Positions 43,709 through 53,928 of a DNA stretch of 64,000 nucleotides are shown piece after piece; the stretch's first letter is position 1, and each line of letters starts with the position of its first letter. The DNA is from Nocardia sienata NBRC 100364 (GTDB lineage: Bacteria; Actinomycetota; Actinomycetes; Mycobacteriales; Mycobacteriaceae). The DNA is taken from positions 124,001-188,000 of the forward strand of contig NZ_BDBX01000004.1 of the NCBI RefSeq assembly GCF_001613205.1, read 5' to 3'. The notes under the pieces were generated by a model. That model was given only the letters and a program-made list of their open reading frames with translations. It searched no databases and was not told the DNA's origin. Position numbers and translations under genes: made by a program.

Positions 43709-45990
43709 CCCTGGCTTTCGACCCCGGATCCACAGTCGCCGGAACCGAGTTCGTGCCCGAGCGCGGCACCGAGCTTGCGCAGCAGATCGATCGCCGCGTC
43801 GGCGATCACGGTGCCCGGCGGGAAGATCGCCGCCGCGCCCGCCGCGTACAGCTCGTCGAAGTCACCGGGCGGAATGACCCCGCCGACGATGACCATGATG
43901 TCGGGCCGGCCGACATCGGCCAGTGCCTGCCGCAGAGCGGGCACCAGCGTGAGGTGACCGGCGGCCAGCGAGGACACACCGACGACGTGCACGTCGTTGT
44001 CCGCCGCCTGGCGGGCCACCTCTTCGGGGGTCTGGAACAGCGGGCCCACATCGACGTCGAACCCGAGATCGGCGAAGGCCGTGGCGATCACCTTCTGGCC
44101 GCGGTCGTGCCCGTCCTGGCCCATCTTCGCGACCAGGATGCGCGGACGCCGCCCTTCGGCCTCGGCGAACTCGTCCACCAGATCCCCGGCGGTGGTGATA
44201 TTGGTGACCTTGCCGGCTTCGTCCCGATACACACCGGACAGGGTACGGATCTCGGCCTGATGCCGGCCGTAGACCTGCTCCAGCGCGTCGGAGATCTCGC
44301 CGACGGTGGCCTTCGCGCGTGCCGCGTCGATGGCCAGGGCCAGCAAGTTGTTCTCCATCCCGCCCTCGGACGAGGCGGCGGCCCGGGAGAGTTCGCCCAG
44401 CGCCCGGTCCACCGCGTCCTGATCACGGTCGGCGCGCAACTGCCGCAGCTTCTCGATCTGCTCGGCGCGCACCCGGGAGTTCTCGACCTTGAGGACCTCG
44501 ACCTGGTGATCCTCGGCGACCTGGTACTTGTTGACGCCGATCACCGGCTGCTGACCGGTATCGATCCGCGCCTGGGTCCGGGCCGCGGCCTCCTCGATGC
44601 GCAGCTTGGGGATGCCCTCGCCGATGGCCTGGGCCATCCCGCCGTGCGCTTCGACCTCGGCGATATGCGCCCGGGCCCGTTCGGCGAGCTGATGGGTCAG
44701 CCATTCGACATAGTAGGAACCGCCCCACGGGTCGATCGGCCGCGTGGTGTTGGACTCTTGCTGGATCAGCAGCTGGGTGTTGCGCGCGATCCGGGCCGAG
44801 AAATCGGTCGGCAGTGCGAGCGCCTCGTCGAGCGCGTTGGTGTGCAACGACTGGGTGTGACCCTGGGTCGCGGCCATGGCCTCGATACAGGTGCGGGCCA
44901 CATTGTTGTACGCGTCCTGCGCGGTCAGCGACCAGCCAGAGGTCTGCGAATGGGTCCGCAGCGACAGCGATTTCGGGTTCTTCGGACCGAACTTCGCGAC
45001 CAGTTCGCTCCACAGCAACCGGCCCGCCCGGAGTTTGGCGACCTCCATGAAGAAGTTCATCCCGATGGCCCAGAAGAACGACAGCCGCGGTGCGAACTCG
45101 TCGATCTCCATGCCCGCGTCGATGCCGGCCCGCAGGTACTCCACGCCGTCGGCGAGGGTGTAGGCGAGTTCGAGATCGGCGGTGGCCCCGGCTTCCTGGA
45201 TGTGGTAGCCGGAAATCGAGATGGAATTGAACTTCGGCATCTTCGCGCTGGTGTAGGCGAAGATATCGGAGATGATCCGCATCGAGGGCTTCGGCGGATA
45301 GATGTAGGTGTTGCGGACCATGAACTCTTTCAGAATATCGTTCTGAATGGTTCCGGCCAGCTGTTCCGGCGCCACGCCCTGTTCTTCGGCGGCGACCACG
45401 TACAGCGCCAGGATCGGCAGCACCGCGCCGTTCATGGTCATCGATACGCTGACCTGATCGAGCGGGATGTGGTCGAACAGCTGGCGCATGTCCAGGATGG
45501 AGTCGATGGCCACCCCGGCCATACCGACATCACCCTGCACCCGGGGATGGTCGGAGTCGTAGCCACGGTGGGTGGCCAGGTCGAACGCCACCGACAGACC
45601 CTTCTGTCCCGCCTGCAGATTACGGCGGTAGAAGGCATTGGAATCCGCGGCCGTGGAGAAACCCGCGTACTGGCGGATCGTCCACGGCTGGTTCACATAC
45701 ATCGTCGGGTACGGCCCGCGCACGAAAGGCGCGACACCGGGCACGCTGTCGAGCGGGAAACCGGCTTCGGCGACGGCATCACGATCGGCCTTGGTGAACA
45801 CCGGCGGGACGTCGATCCCCTCCGGGGTCGACCACACCAGCTGCTCGGGAGCGTAGTTGTTCGCCGCGGCGGCCTCCCGCACGAAGGAGTCACGGGCGCT
45901 CTGGTCGGCCTTGTCGGGGGTGAAACCCGGCTCGGTGAGCGGTACGTCGGCGAAACTGCCGACCTCCTGCTCGATTCGCTGTGTCGTCAT
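43705..45990 (-). CDS. mutB: Methylmalonyl-CoA mutase, large (catalytic) subunit
   Basis: 761 aa from ATG 45990. The N-terminal TIM barrel includes [21 protein letters not shown] and the substrate Tyr/His region; the C-terminal B12 domain has [13 protein letters not shown], the D-x-H-x-x-G that binds the cobalamin lower axial side through His. Converts methylmalonyl-CoA and succinyl-CoA, feeding propionate from odd-chain fatty acids and cholesterol to the TCA cycle. Start overlaps the mutA stop by one base. Confidence 0.97.
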   Translation of the reverse strand: MTTQRIEQEVGSFADVPLTEPGFTPDKADQSARDSFVREAAAANNYAPEQLVWSTPEGIDVPPVFTKADRDAVAEAGFPLDSVPGVAPFVRGPYPTMYVNQPWTIRQYAGFSTAADSNAFYRRNLQAGQKGLSVAFDLATHRGYDSDHPRVQGDVGMAGVAIDSILDMRQLFDHIPLDQVSVSMTMNGAVLPILALYVVAAEEQGVAPEQLAGTIQNDILKEFMVRNTYIYPPKPSMRIISDIFAYTSAKMPKFNSISISGYHIQEAGATADLELAYTLADGVEYLRAGIDAGMEIDEFAPRLSFFWAIGMNFFMEVAKLRAGRLLWSELVAKFGPKNPKSLSLRTHSQTSGWSLTAQDAYNNVARTCIEAMAATQGHTQSLHTNALDEALALPTDFSARIARNTQLLIQQESNTTRPIDPWGGSYYVEWLTHQLAERARAHIAEVEAHGGMAQAIGEGIPKLRIEEAAARTQARIDTGQQPVIGVNKYQVAEDHQVEVLKVENSRVRAEQIEKLRQLRADRDQDAVDRALGELSRAAASSEGGMENNLLALAIDAARAKATVGEISDALEQVYGRHQAEIRTLSGVYRDEAGKVTNITTAGDLVDEFAEAEGRRPRILVAKMGQDGHDRGQKVIATAFADLGFDVDVGPLFQTPEEVARQAADNDVHVVGVSSLAAGHLTLVPALRQALADVGRPDIMVIVGGVIPPGDFDELYAAGAAAIFPPGTVIADAAIDLLRKLGAALGHELGSGDCGSGVESQG

Positions 45991-47864
45991 CAGGCTCCCA
46001 CCTTCTCCAGCAGGGCGGTCAGGGCGGCGACCGCGTCGATCCGGGCCGCCAGGAAACCGTCCGGACGCCGGTCCTCCTCGATACCGCTCAGCACCTTCGC
46101 CGGGCCGGCCAGCAGCACGGTCCCGACTCCGGCGCCACGCAGTTGTTCCACCGCACCGGCCGCGTCGGTGCCGTAACGCGCGTCGGTACCGCAGAGCACC
46201 GCGATCGCGGCTCCGGATTCTTTCGCCGCCGCGGCGATATCGCTCTCGGCGAGCGGGCCGGGGTTGATGGATTCGATACCACCGGACGCCAGCAGGTTGG
46301 CGATGAAGGTGACCCGCACATTGTGCTCGGCCACCGTGCCCAACGGCACCAGCAGCGCCTGCGGACGGCGGCCGTGTCTCGCGAGGTAGGCATCGGAGCG
46401 GTCCCGCAGCGCGTCGAATGCGGCGCCGTACCGCCGGCCGGGACCGGCCGTACGGGCGGCCTCCGACAGCGGCGCCTCGGCGAGATTGGGGAATTCGTTC
46501 ACCCCGGTGACGGCGGTACGGCGATGGGCGATATCGCTTTCCCGGCGGGTGCGCGTCTCGGCGATCCGGGTGGCCACCAGACCCGAATCCAGCGCGGCCC
46601 GGTAGCCGCCGGCGGCTTCCAATTCCTGCATGAACTCCCATGCGGCGGTGGCCAATTCATCGGTGTAGCGCTCGACGTACCAGGAACCCGCGCCGGGATC
46701 CTGGACGTGGCCGAGATGGGATTCCTCGAGCAGCAGCAGCTGGGTGTTGCGTGCCATCCGTTCGGAGAACGACGCCGAGACGCCGAGCTCACCGGCGGGC
46801 AGTGCGGAATCGAACGGCAGGACGGTGACGGTATCGGCGCCGCCCACCCCGGCGCCGAAGGCAGCGAGGGTGGTACGCAGCAGGTTCACCCAGGGATCAC
46901 GCCGGCTCATCATGGCCGCCGAGGTCACCGCGTGCTGCGGGGCCGCGCCCTCCGACGGCGCGCCCAGCGCATGGGCGACCCGCGCCCACAGGCGCCGCGC
47001 GGCCCGGAACTTGGCGATGGTGGCGAACTGGTCGTCGGTGGCGGCGAACCGGAACTCCAGCTGCCGTAGCGCTTCGGCGACAGGCATCTCCCCGGCCAGC
47101 ACGCGCAGGTATTCGAGTCCGGCGGCGACTGCCGCACCCAGTTCCTGGGCGTCGGAGGCGCCGGCGTCGTGGAAGACGGTGCCGTCCACGGTGATCGCCC
47201 GGACGGTTTCGGGCCGCTGCCCGGCGGCGACGGCCAGGGCCGTGGTCTCGGCGAGGCCGATATCCTCGGTTCCGGCGAACGCGCTGGTGAGGGGTGCCGC
47301 ACCGAGAGAGACCCGGATGGCGGCGCGATCGGGCGCCGAATACCGGCCGAGCACCTCGTAGACGGCCGCGGCCGCGGCCGCGGTCTCGGTCCCGGCGCGC
47401 AGGGCCAGCGGCGCCAGCTCGAACAGCAGACCGTCGAGCGCGGCGGCGATACCGGTCACGGGGACACCGTGCGCACCGACTCCGAGTTCCACGGCGCTCA
47501 GGCCGTTCTCCAGTCCGCCGGTGATCTCCCGGTTGGCGGACGCGGCATCGGCGGCACCGATCCGGGCACTGACGAACCAGCCGCGGTGGACATCGCGGGT
47601 GGCATCGCCGCCGCGGACGAACGGGTAGGCGCCGGGCAGCGGCTGCTCGGGCAGTTCGTCCCGGCGCGTGTACAACGGCGCGATACTCAGCCCGTCGTAG
47701 GTGGACTGGTTCAGTAGCTTTTCGGGTTCCGCACCGAGTTCGGCCGCGTCGACCTTGCGGGTCTTGGCCAGCACTCCCGCCACACCCTTGCGCCAGGCGG
47801 GATATTCGGGCACCGCGGACGAGGACGGATCAGCTCCGGCCGCGGGCTCTGCAGCAATCGGCAT
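45990..47864 (-). CDS. mutA: Methylmalonyl-CoA mutase, small subunit
   Basis: 624 aa from ATG 47864 (GAGGGAA upstream; an in-frame ATG at 47879 is an alternative). It is homologous to MutB ([36 protein letters not shown]) but lacks the D-x-H-x-x-G cobalamin site, as expected for the non-catalytic partner. Forms the heterodimer with MutB. First gene of mutA-mutB-meaB. Confidence 0.95.
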   Translation of the reverse strand: MPIAAEPAAGADPSSSAVPEYPAWRKGVAGVLAKTRKVDAAELGAEPEKLLNQSTYDGLSIAPLYTRRDELPEQPLPGAYPFVRGGDATRDVHRGWFVSARIGAADAASANREITGGLENGLSAVELGVGAHGVPVTGIAAALDGLLFELAPLALRAGTETAAAAAAVYEVLGRYSAPDRAAIRVSLGAAPLTSAFAGTEDIGLAETTALAVAAGQRPETVRAITVDGTVFHDAGASDAQELGAAVAAGLEYLRVLAGEMPVAEALRQLEFRFAATDDQFATIAKFRAARRLWARVAHALGAPSEGAAPQHAVTSAAMMSRRDPWVNLLRTTLAAFGAGVGGADTVTVLPFDSALPAGELGVSASFSERMARNTQLLLLEESHLGHVQDPGAGSWYVERYTDELATAAWEFMQELEAAGGYRAALDSGLVATRIAETRTRRESDIAHRRTAVTGVNEFPNLAEAPLSEAARTAGPGRRYGAAFDALRDRSDAYLARHGRRPQALLVPLGTVAEHNVRVTFIANLLASGGIESINPGPLAESDIAAAAKESGAAIAVLCGTDARYGTDAAGAVEQLRGAGVGTVLLAGPAKVLSGIEEDRRPDGFLAARIDAVAALTALLEKVGA

Positions 47865-48275
47865 ACCCTGTTCCCTCATTGTCGTTCCAGTACAAGCGCA
47901 CCACTGGTGTGCGCGGGTACCTTGGCATCCGCCCAGCTCAGCGAATACTTTGGTTAACGAGCATTCAGCCCGCTCCTCCGATGCTAGCGGGATGGCCGTA
48001 CGGCATCGTCCGTGGCCACCACTACCAGCGAGTAACCTCGCCGCCGCGCACCTGGTAGCCCCTGTGCATCGGAGTCCCGGCCGCCGGGGTGTGCCGTCCG
48101 GCGCGCCAGCGACCGTCCGAACCCGAACGATGCGCGGGCAGCGCGGCGGACCTTGCAGATGACCTGGTGCGGTCCGGTTCGCCTTCCATGATCCGCCGTG
48201 GACGATCCGTCGCACGGATCAGGCGATCTCGGACCGATCGGCGAGTACCCGGCGACCGACCGGTAACCTCGGCCG
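47865..48275. other. Divergent promoter region mutA / TVP38-like gene
   Basis: About 410 nt between divergent genes. I see no credible gene. The part nearest mutA must hold the mutAB-meaB promoter; no clear repeat stands out. Confidence 0.45.
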
Positions 48276-48944
48276 GTGTCCCGAATGCTCCGCGACCGGC
48301 GGCTGGTTCTGCTGTTGTGCTGCGCTGCCCTCATCTGCGCGGCGGCACTGCTGACCCCCCTACCGAGCCCCGGGCGGATCCAGCAGTGGGCCGGGGAAGC
48401 CGGCCCCTACTTCCCGGTGCTGTTCTTCGTGGCGCACACACTGATCACCATCGCTCCCGTCCCACGAACCGTGTTCACGGTGGCCTCGGGCCTACTGTTC
48501 GGACCCGCGATCGGGCTCGCGGTGGCCGTGGGCGCCACCGTGCTCAGTGCCGCCGCCGCCTTCCTCCTGGCCCGCGCCTACGGACGCGACCGGGTGGGTG
48601 TGTACCTGGACCATCCCACCGTGCGGATCGTGGACGACCGCCTGCACCGGCGGGGCTGGCTCGCCGTGGGCGCGCTCCGGTTGATCGCCTTCGCGCCGTT
48701 CTCGGTGGTCAACTATTCCTGCGCCCTGTCCTCGATCCGGTTCTGGCCGTATCTGGGCGCGACGGTCATCGGCATCCTGCCCGGCACCGCTGCCACCGTC
48801 ATCCTGGCCGACGCCCTCACCGGAGGAACCCATCCGGTGATGGTGGTGGTCTCGATCGCCTGCATCGCTGCCGGACTGCTGGGTCTGGTGATCGATCAGC
48901 GGTGGAAACCGGCGGTGGCGGGTCCGGTCAGCGTCCTCGACTGA
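48276..48944 (+). CDS. TVP38/TMEM64 family membrane protein
   Basis: 222 aa, GTG 48276. Five or more membrane helices with the VTT (DedA-like) core: RTVFTVASGLLFGPAIGLAVAVGATVLSAAAAFLLAR and the Arg/Phe-Ala-Pro element ALRLIAFAPFSVVNYSCALS. VTT-domain proteins are membrane lipid scramblase-like proteins; the exact substrate in actinobacteria is not known. A DxxG-like loop and the re-entrant Gly-Pro motifs are intact. Confidence 0.85.
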   Translation: MSRMLRDRRLVLLLCCAALICAAALLTPLPSPGRIQQWAGEAGPYFPVLFFVAHTLITIAPVPRTVFTVASGLLFGPAIGLAVAVGATVLSAAAAFLLARAYGRDRVGVYLDHPTVRIVDDRLHRRGWLAVGALRLIAFAPFSVVNYSCALSSIRFWPYLGATVIGILPGTAATVILADALTGGTHPVMVVVSIACIAAGLLGLVIDQRWKPAVAGPVSVLD

Positions 48945-49001
48945 CCGCTCACACCCGGCAGCACCACGCCCCATCGGATCATCGTGGCGCTGTCCTTCGC
49001 G

Positions 49002-50729
49002 CTACGAGATCGGCGGGGAAATCGTTTCCTCGTGCGCCTGCAGCGGCCAGCGCTCGAAGTCCGGCGGTTCGGCCGTGCCGCGGATCGTCGCGGCACGGCC
49101 GGTGTAATAGGCCACATGGGCCGCGCGGGGATTGCGCCGGCCGGCCTCGGCCAACCAGCTGTGCGCGTAGCGCCGCACCTCGGCGACATCGTGCGCCGGG
49201 TCGCCGTCCAGGACCAGATCGCCGTGCTCCGGCGCGACCAGCATCGCGGCGCCGAGATGCTGCAGACAGCGTCCGATACCGTTGTTGTCGGCCAGTTCCC
49301 GATAGCCGGTCAGAGCGCGCTGCCAGCAACGCAGGGCGCCGCGCGGTTCACCGCGCGCCCAGGCGACCGTACCCGCGATCTCGTGCACCCGGGCCAGGCC
49401 GTCGGCGTTCTCGTCGTCGCGGGCGCGCAACGCCGCCAGCTCCAGCCGGTCCTGCGCGGCATCGAGGCGGCCCTGATGGATATGCGCCACGGCGAGGTCG
49501 GTCAGCACCCGTACCTGGTTCGCGAGATCTTCGCGCGGCAGCCGCCACCAGGCTTCCCGCAACCGGTCCACGGCGGCGGCCCGGGCCGCGGGGGTTTCCG
49601 CCGATTCGAGCAATACCAGACCGGCGGTATGTTCGGCGCGGGCTCCGATTCCGGTGGCCCGGCGCCACCACGGGCGCCACCGCCACGGCGGTGGTCCGGC
49701 GGGCTCCGCGCGCAGCGCGATCGCCCGGTGGTGGCCACCCAGTAGCGCCGGCCCCAGTCGCACGAGAGCCGCCGACAACGATCGTGTTCTGCTGTCGGGG
49801 GCCGGACGGACGGCATACCAGGTATCGAGAGCATCACAGATACGAACCAACTGGGCGGCCGTGGCCGGGGGTATCGCCGCGGCGCGATCACCGCGGCAGC
49901 ATCGGCGCACCAGCTTGCGCAGGCGCGGCGCTTCCGCGGCGAACCAGCGGCGCGACCGCGGTCCGAACGGCACCGTGGTGACCCCGATGGCCCAGCTGGT
50001 GGCCCGGTCGGCGCTGTGGCACAGCAGCGCGAAAAGGGCCGCCTGCCAGATCGCCCCGGCGAGCACCGTCGCCCGGTCCGGTAGCTCCGGATAACGGGCG
50101 AGCCGGTAGCGCTGGGTTTCGTGGCAGACCAGCACCCCCTCCGAGATCAGCTGCGTCAGCAGACCGGTCGCGGTCCATCGCTCGCCCAGTGCGCTGGGCT
50201 GCTCCCCGGCCGAGGAGCTCCCGGTCTCGGGGCGCAGCGCCAATTCCATTCCGACCGCTGTCAGAATCGCGTGCACGGTGGCGGCGTCGTACTCGGCGAC
50301 CGGCAGTGCGCGCAGCGCGGCCGCGACCGGGTGGTCGCCGAGGGTCGGGTCGGGCCCGTCGCCGTATTCGCCCTCGGACTCGTCGTCGAGTTCGTCGTCG
50401 TCCTCGTCGGACGACAACAGGTCATCCGCGGCCGACAGGCCGGTGAGCGGCGGCCCGTCGAGGTCCGCGAGCAGATCGCGGCGGCGCCGCAACCGGCGCC
50501 GGCCCCGCCGTTGCGCGGTCAGCCGGAATCCGGTGTAGAGCAGGGCCAGAACGACGAGGAGCACCGCCAGCCAGCGCAGCCCGGAAGCCACCAGTTGCAC
50601 TTCGGCGCTCTCGCCGAACGAATTCATGACCAGATTGCGGCCCAGTTCCAGCAGTAGCGCAGAGGCCAGCACCGACAGGCCGCTCAGTACCCCCGAGACG
50701 ACCGGGGTCCGCGGGAACGGTTCGCTCAT
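49002..50729 (-). CDS. TPR-like protein with N-terminal membrane anchor, third gene of a transporter operon
   Basis: 575 aa. Two hydrophobic helices at about 10-35 and 45-68, then a strongly basic patch, an acidic patch (SSDEDDDELDDESEGE), and a soluble helical region rich in Ala, Arg and Leu with repeats such as AVDRLREAWWRL, RLDAAQDRLELAALRA, ALRCWQRALTGYRELADNNG and ALRCLQHLG. This reads as TPR-type helices, mostly cytoplasmic. Its ATG overlaps the permease stop (ATGA). A role as scaffold for the permease is a guess from position. Confidence 0.6.
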   Translation of the reverse strand: MSEPFPRTPVVSGVLSGLSVLASALLLELGRNLVMNSFGESAEVQLVASGLRWLAVLLVVLALLYTGFRLTAQRRGRRRLRRRRDLLADLDGPPLTGLSAADDLLSSDEDDDELDDESEGEYGDGPDPTLGDHPVAAALRALPVAEYDAATVHAILTAVGMELALRPETGSSSAGEQPSALGERWTATGLLTQLISEGVLVCHETQRYRLARYPELPDRATVLAGAIWQAALFALLCHSADRATSWAIGVTTVPFGPRSRRWFAAEAPRLRKLVRRCCRGDRAAAIPPATAAQLVRICDALDTWYAVRPAPDSRTRSLSAALVRLGPALLGGHHRAIALRAEPAGPPPWRWRPWWRRATGIGARAEHTAGLVLLESAETPAARAAAVDRLREAWWRLPREDLANQVRVLTDLAVAHIHQGRLDAAQDRLELAALRARDDENADGLARVHEIAGTVAWARGEPRGALRCWQRALTGYRELADNNGIGRCLQHLGAAMLVAPEHGDLVLDGDPAHDVAEVRRYAHSWLAEAGRRNPRAAHVAYYTGRAATIRGTAEPPDFERWPLQAHEETISPPIS

Positions 50730-52528
50730 CGCAACACCCCGCCGGTCAGACCGGGTACGATCCAGCGCCGCCAGGTCGCCAGCACCAGCGCCACCGGCAG
50801 CAGGGCCGCGATCAGCGAACCGGCCGCCAGCTGGGCGGCGTTCTCACCGAACTGCCGCGCCTCCCCCCACAGCAGTAGCGACCAGGGTGAGGCCCCGGCA
50901 CCGCTGATCAGCAGCCCGACGATGAAATCGTTCCAGACCTGGACGAATTCGAGTACGGCCACTGCGCCCAGCGCCGGGCCCGCCGAATCGAACAGCCGGC
51001 GGCTTATCGTGCCCGGGGCCGCCAGCCCGCGTAACGCGTCCGCGGCCGGGCTACCGGGCGGTGCCGCGACCGCGCCGCGCAGGATCAGCACCGCGATCGG
51101 CAGCCCGGCCGCGGCGTGCACGAACACGAGCGGCACCCGGGTCCCGGACAGGCCGTGGTCGTCGATGAAGATGTCCAGCGGACCCAGATACGCCTGGACC
51201 GGCAGCACCGCCAGTACCACGAGCCCGCTGACGATCGTGCGGGTCACCCACCCGGCGGGGGCCACCGCGAGCCGGTAGGCCAGCGGCGCGGCGGCCGCCA
51301 CCACGATGATCGTCGCGAGCAGCGCCACCCAGAAGGTCGCCTCGACCGAATGCAGCAGCCACCGGTCGCGCCAGACATCGGTGAACGCGGCCGCCGACCA
51401 GCCGTCCGGCGCGCGGAACGCCACCACCGCGAGCACCACCAGCGGGATCATCGCGGCCACCGATACCGCGCCGATCATCACGCCCCGGACCGAGCCGGCG
51501 ACAGTGGTGTCGGTGGGCGCGGCGGGTATCTCGTCGGAGGGATGAACGGCGGGCGGAAATCCGGCACGCCGGTCACGGAGGTCGGTCTGCAGCGCCCAGG
51601 CCGCCGCGCCGAGCAGTGCGGCCAGCGGGAGAGCGTAGGCGGCCGCCTCGCCCGCGGTGGCGGGGTCGGTGGCCAGCCGCCACCACGACACGGTGGCACT
51701 GTCCACCTGGTATTGGACCGAGCCCGGTACGCCGATGAGGACTACGTCGAACACCCGCGCCGCGGCGACCCCCACCACGAGTCCGGCCACCAGAACGATC
51801 GGCCGCTGCAGGGCGAACAACCGCCACGCCAGTGTGAGCCCTGCCTTCTCCTGCAGTCTGGTCCAGCGCACCGGATCGCGCTCCAGGGCCCGGATCCCCG
51901 CCCGGAACACCCCGACCAGGAACCCGAGCCAGGTCCACAGAAAGGCCGAGCCCAACATCACCACGAACCAGGCGCGATATCCCGGGAAACCGTCGAAACC
52001 CAGCCGCGCGCCGGTGTACTGGAAGATCAGGCGGAACGCGACCCCCGACACGATCGCCGAGATACCGAACGGCACGATGAGCGGCAGCCACAGCCCCCGG
52101 CTGCGCCGGGTCCACCAGGCCAGCAGCATCGCCGTGACCAGCAGCGCGGCCGCGAACGCCATCCAGTACAGACTGCGCGCGTACGATTCGTCCGACCAGT
52201 ACAGCACGGCGATGGACACCGCTCCCACCAGCGCCGGAACCGCCCACAGCCGCCGATTCGCGCCGCGGCGGGCCGCCTTGACCGCGGCCACGAACGCGAC
52301 GGCCGCCACCGCGCAACCCACCACCGGCCATACCCGGGTGCGCATGGCCGATACGGCGGTTCCGGCGGCCGGCACCAGCAGCAGCGCCAGGAGCAGCACG
52401 GCGGGCAGGCACGCGACCAGGGTGATACCGCGTTGCGGCGGCCGCCCTGGTTCCAGCGGCCCGTGCATGGGCCCCAGTGGCAGTTCCACCCGCAGGCCGT
52501 GGGCCTCGAATCGCGGTGCCGTGGTCAT
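50726..52528 (-). CDS. ABC importer permease, two MalF/MalG-like halves fused
   Basis: 600 aa from ATG 52528 (overlaps the binding-protein stop, ATGA). Two permease units are joined: helices from about 35 to 325, with FWTWLGF-like and LRALERDPVRW (EAA-like loop) segments, and a second unit about 360-600 with ALRGLAAPGTISRRLFDSAGPALG and WNDFIVGLLISGAG, which resemble the MalG C-terminal EAA region. A charged linker (DRRAGFPPAVHPSDEIPAAP) separates them. Normally MalF and MalG are separate proteins. No ATPase gene is near. Confidence 0.8.
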   Translation of the reverse strand: MTTAPRFEAHGLRVELPLGPMHGPLEPGRPPQRGITLVACLPAVLLLALLLVPAAGTAVSAMRTRVWPVVGCAVAAVAFVAAVKAARRGANRRLWAVPALVGAVSIAVLYWSDESYARSLYWMAFAAALLVTAMLLAWWTRRSRGLWLPLIVPFGISAIVSGVAFRLIFQYTGARLGFDGFPGYRAWFVVMLGSAFLWTWLGFLVGVFRAGIRALERDPVRWTRLQEKAGLTLAWRLFALQRPIVLVAGLVVGVAAARVFDVVLIGVPGSVQYQVDSATVSWWRLATDPATAGEAAAYALPLAALLGAAAWALQTDLRDRRAGFPPAVHPSDEIPAAPTDTTVAGSVRGVMIGAVSVAAMIPLVVLAVVAFRAPDGWSAAAFTDVWRDRWLLHSVEATFWVALLATIIVVAAAAPLAYRLAVAPAGWVTRTIVSGLVVLAVLPVQAYLGPLDIFIDDHGLSGTRVPLVFVHAAAGLPIAVLILRGAVAAPPGSPAADALRGLAAPGTISRRLFDSAGPALGAVAVLEFVQVWNDFIVGLLISGAGASPWSLLLWGEARQFGENAAQLAAGSLIAALLPVALVLATWRRWIVPGLTGGVLR

Positions 52529-53808
52529 CGCCAACCTCTCTCGAAACGCCCCAGGGTCGCGACCGCGGTCTCGGCGGCGGCACCGACATCACCGCCGGTA
52601 TCGCCGACGGTGATCAGGAACTCGGTGAGCACCCGCCACAGCCCGTCACGACCGCCGACTGCGCCGATACGGTCGGACAGATCGAAATCCGGCCACTCGC
52701 CCAGCGTCGCGGCGGCGGGCGCCGACCAGCGCGAATATCGAGCCCGGGTGTCCAGGTTGGGCCCGAGGAACCCACCGACCCCTTCGATCCACGGCACCGG
52801 CGCCCGGCCGGCCGCCAGCGCGGCCACCACCGCATCCGCGCGGGGATCGGCCGACCGTGTCAGCACCATCACATCGCCGCCCATGATCCGCGGGTTCTCG
52901 TCACCCGGCCGCACGCTCGGGAAGGGCACCACCGTGGCCGCTTCCGCGGTCCGGCCGGACCGCCGCAGCGCGTCGCGCACCACCGGCTCGGCGAAATCCG
53001 GCGCCGCCACCGCCAGTGCCCGGCGATATTCGAAGACATCGCGTACCGCGTCGGCGAACTGTTGGGTCAGCGCGGTACCCACCCCGCCCGGTAACCCGTC
53101 CCGGATACCCCACAACCCACCCAGCCGGGTGAAGGTCTTGTGTACCGCCGCCGCGTCCCAGTTCCGTACCGCGGTGCCCAGTTCGCGGTACACCGCCGGC
53201 GATTCGGACAGCAGGAGGTTCTCGAACAGATCGGTGAGCACCCAGCCGTCGGCGGCGCCCAGGGCGAGTAGCCGCCGTGATGTACCGGCGGTTTCGCGCA
53301 CCCCGGCGAGCCAGTCGTCGACCGTCCAGCCGGCCGGATCGCCCAGCCCGGACGCCGCGAAGCCGTCCCGGTCGTACCAGATCAGTGATTTACCACTCGC
53401 CTTGAACGGCACCCCGTAGAACCGGTCCTGATGGTGGCACAGCTGTCGCCACTGGTCGGCATAGCGTGGCCCGTCCGGGCCGGACCACAGATCGGCCGGC
53501 ACCTCCCGCAACCGCCCGGCGGTGACCAGATCCCGGACCTGCCCGGCCTGCGGCAGCATGACGATATCCGGGGCCGACCGGCCGCGCGCGGTGAGCGCGG
53601 TGCCGATCTCGTCGCCCAGCGGCACCACCTCGACCGGTTCCGGCAGGGCCGCAGCGTCGAGCACCGACCGGAAGGCCGTCAACTCCAGACCGCTCCAGGA
53701 GACCGCGATCCGTACCACCGCACGGTCGCCGAGCAGCACATCCGGTGAACAGGCCACCAGCAGCGGCGCCAGCGCAGCCGTGCGGAGCACGGCACGACGT
53801 GTTGTCAC
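52525..53808 (-). CDS. Extracellular solute-binding lipoprotein of an ABC importer
   Basis: 427 aa from GTG 53808. Twin-Arg-like start TTRRAVLRTAALAPLLVACS with a lipobox V-A-C (Cys20), so an exported lipoprotein. Family-1 sugar-type fold with SAPDIVMLPQAGQVRDLVTAGRLREV, YGVPFKASGKSLIWYDRDGF and MGGDVMVLTRS. Probably binds a sugar or glycoside and delivers it to the fused permease encoded next. Two TPR- and permease-coupled genes follow by ATGA overlaps. Confidence 0.85.
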   Translation of the reverse strand: MTTRRAVLRTAALAPLLVACSPDVLLGDRAVVRIAVSWSGLELTAFRSVLDAAALPEPVEVVPLGDEIGTALTARGRSAPDIVMLPQAGQVRDLVTAGRLREVPADLWSGPDGPRYADQWRQLCHHQDRFYGVPFKASGKSLIWYDRDGFAASGLGDPAGWTVDDWLAGVRETAGTSRRLLALGAADGWVLTDLFENLLLSESPAVYRELGTAVRNWDAAAVHKTFTRLGGLWGIRDGLPGGVGTALTQQFADAVRDVFEYRRALAVAAPDFAEPVVRDALRRSGRTAEAATVVPFPSVRPGDENPRIMGGDVMVLTRSADPRADAVVAALAAGRAPVPWIEGVGGFLGPNLDTRARYSRWSAPAAATLGEWPDFDLSDRIGAVGGRDGLWRVLTEFLITVGDTGGDVGAAAETAVATLGRFERGWR

Positions 53809-53928
53809 GATCCCCCGATGCGCTTGTCCAGCAGTGGGTTCCGATTATTACCCAGGTGCCGGTCCGGCGCGTGCTGTTCGGCGAACCTCCGGGAGGAGTC
53901 ACCGCAGTGATCGGTCCCGACCGCGCGA

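Noticed and set aside
43678..46176. An 832-codon plus-strand frame opposite mutB
   Set aside because: Shadow of mutB: Gly/Arg/His/Asp-rich, without any recognisable domain.
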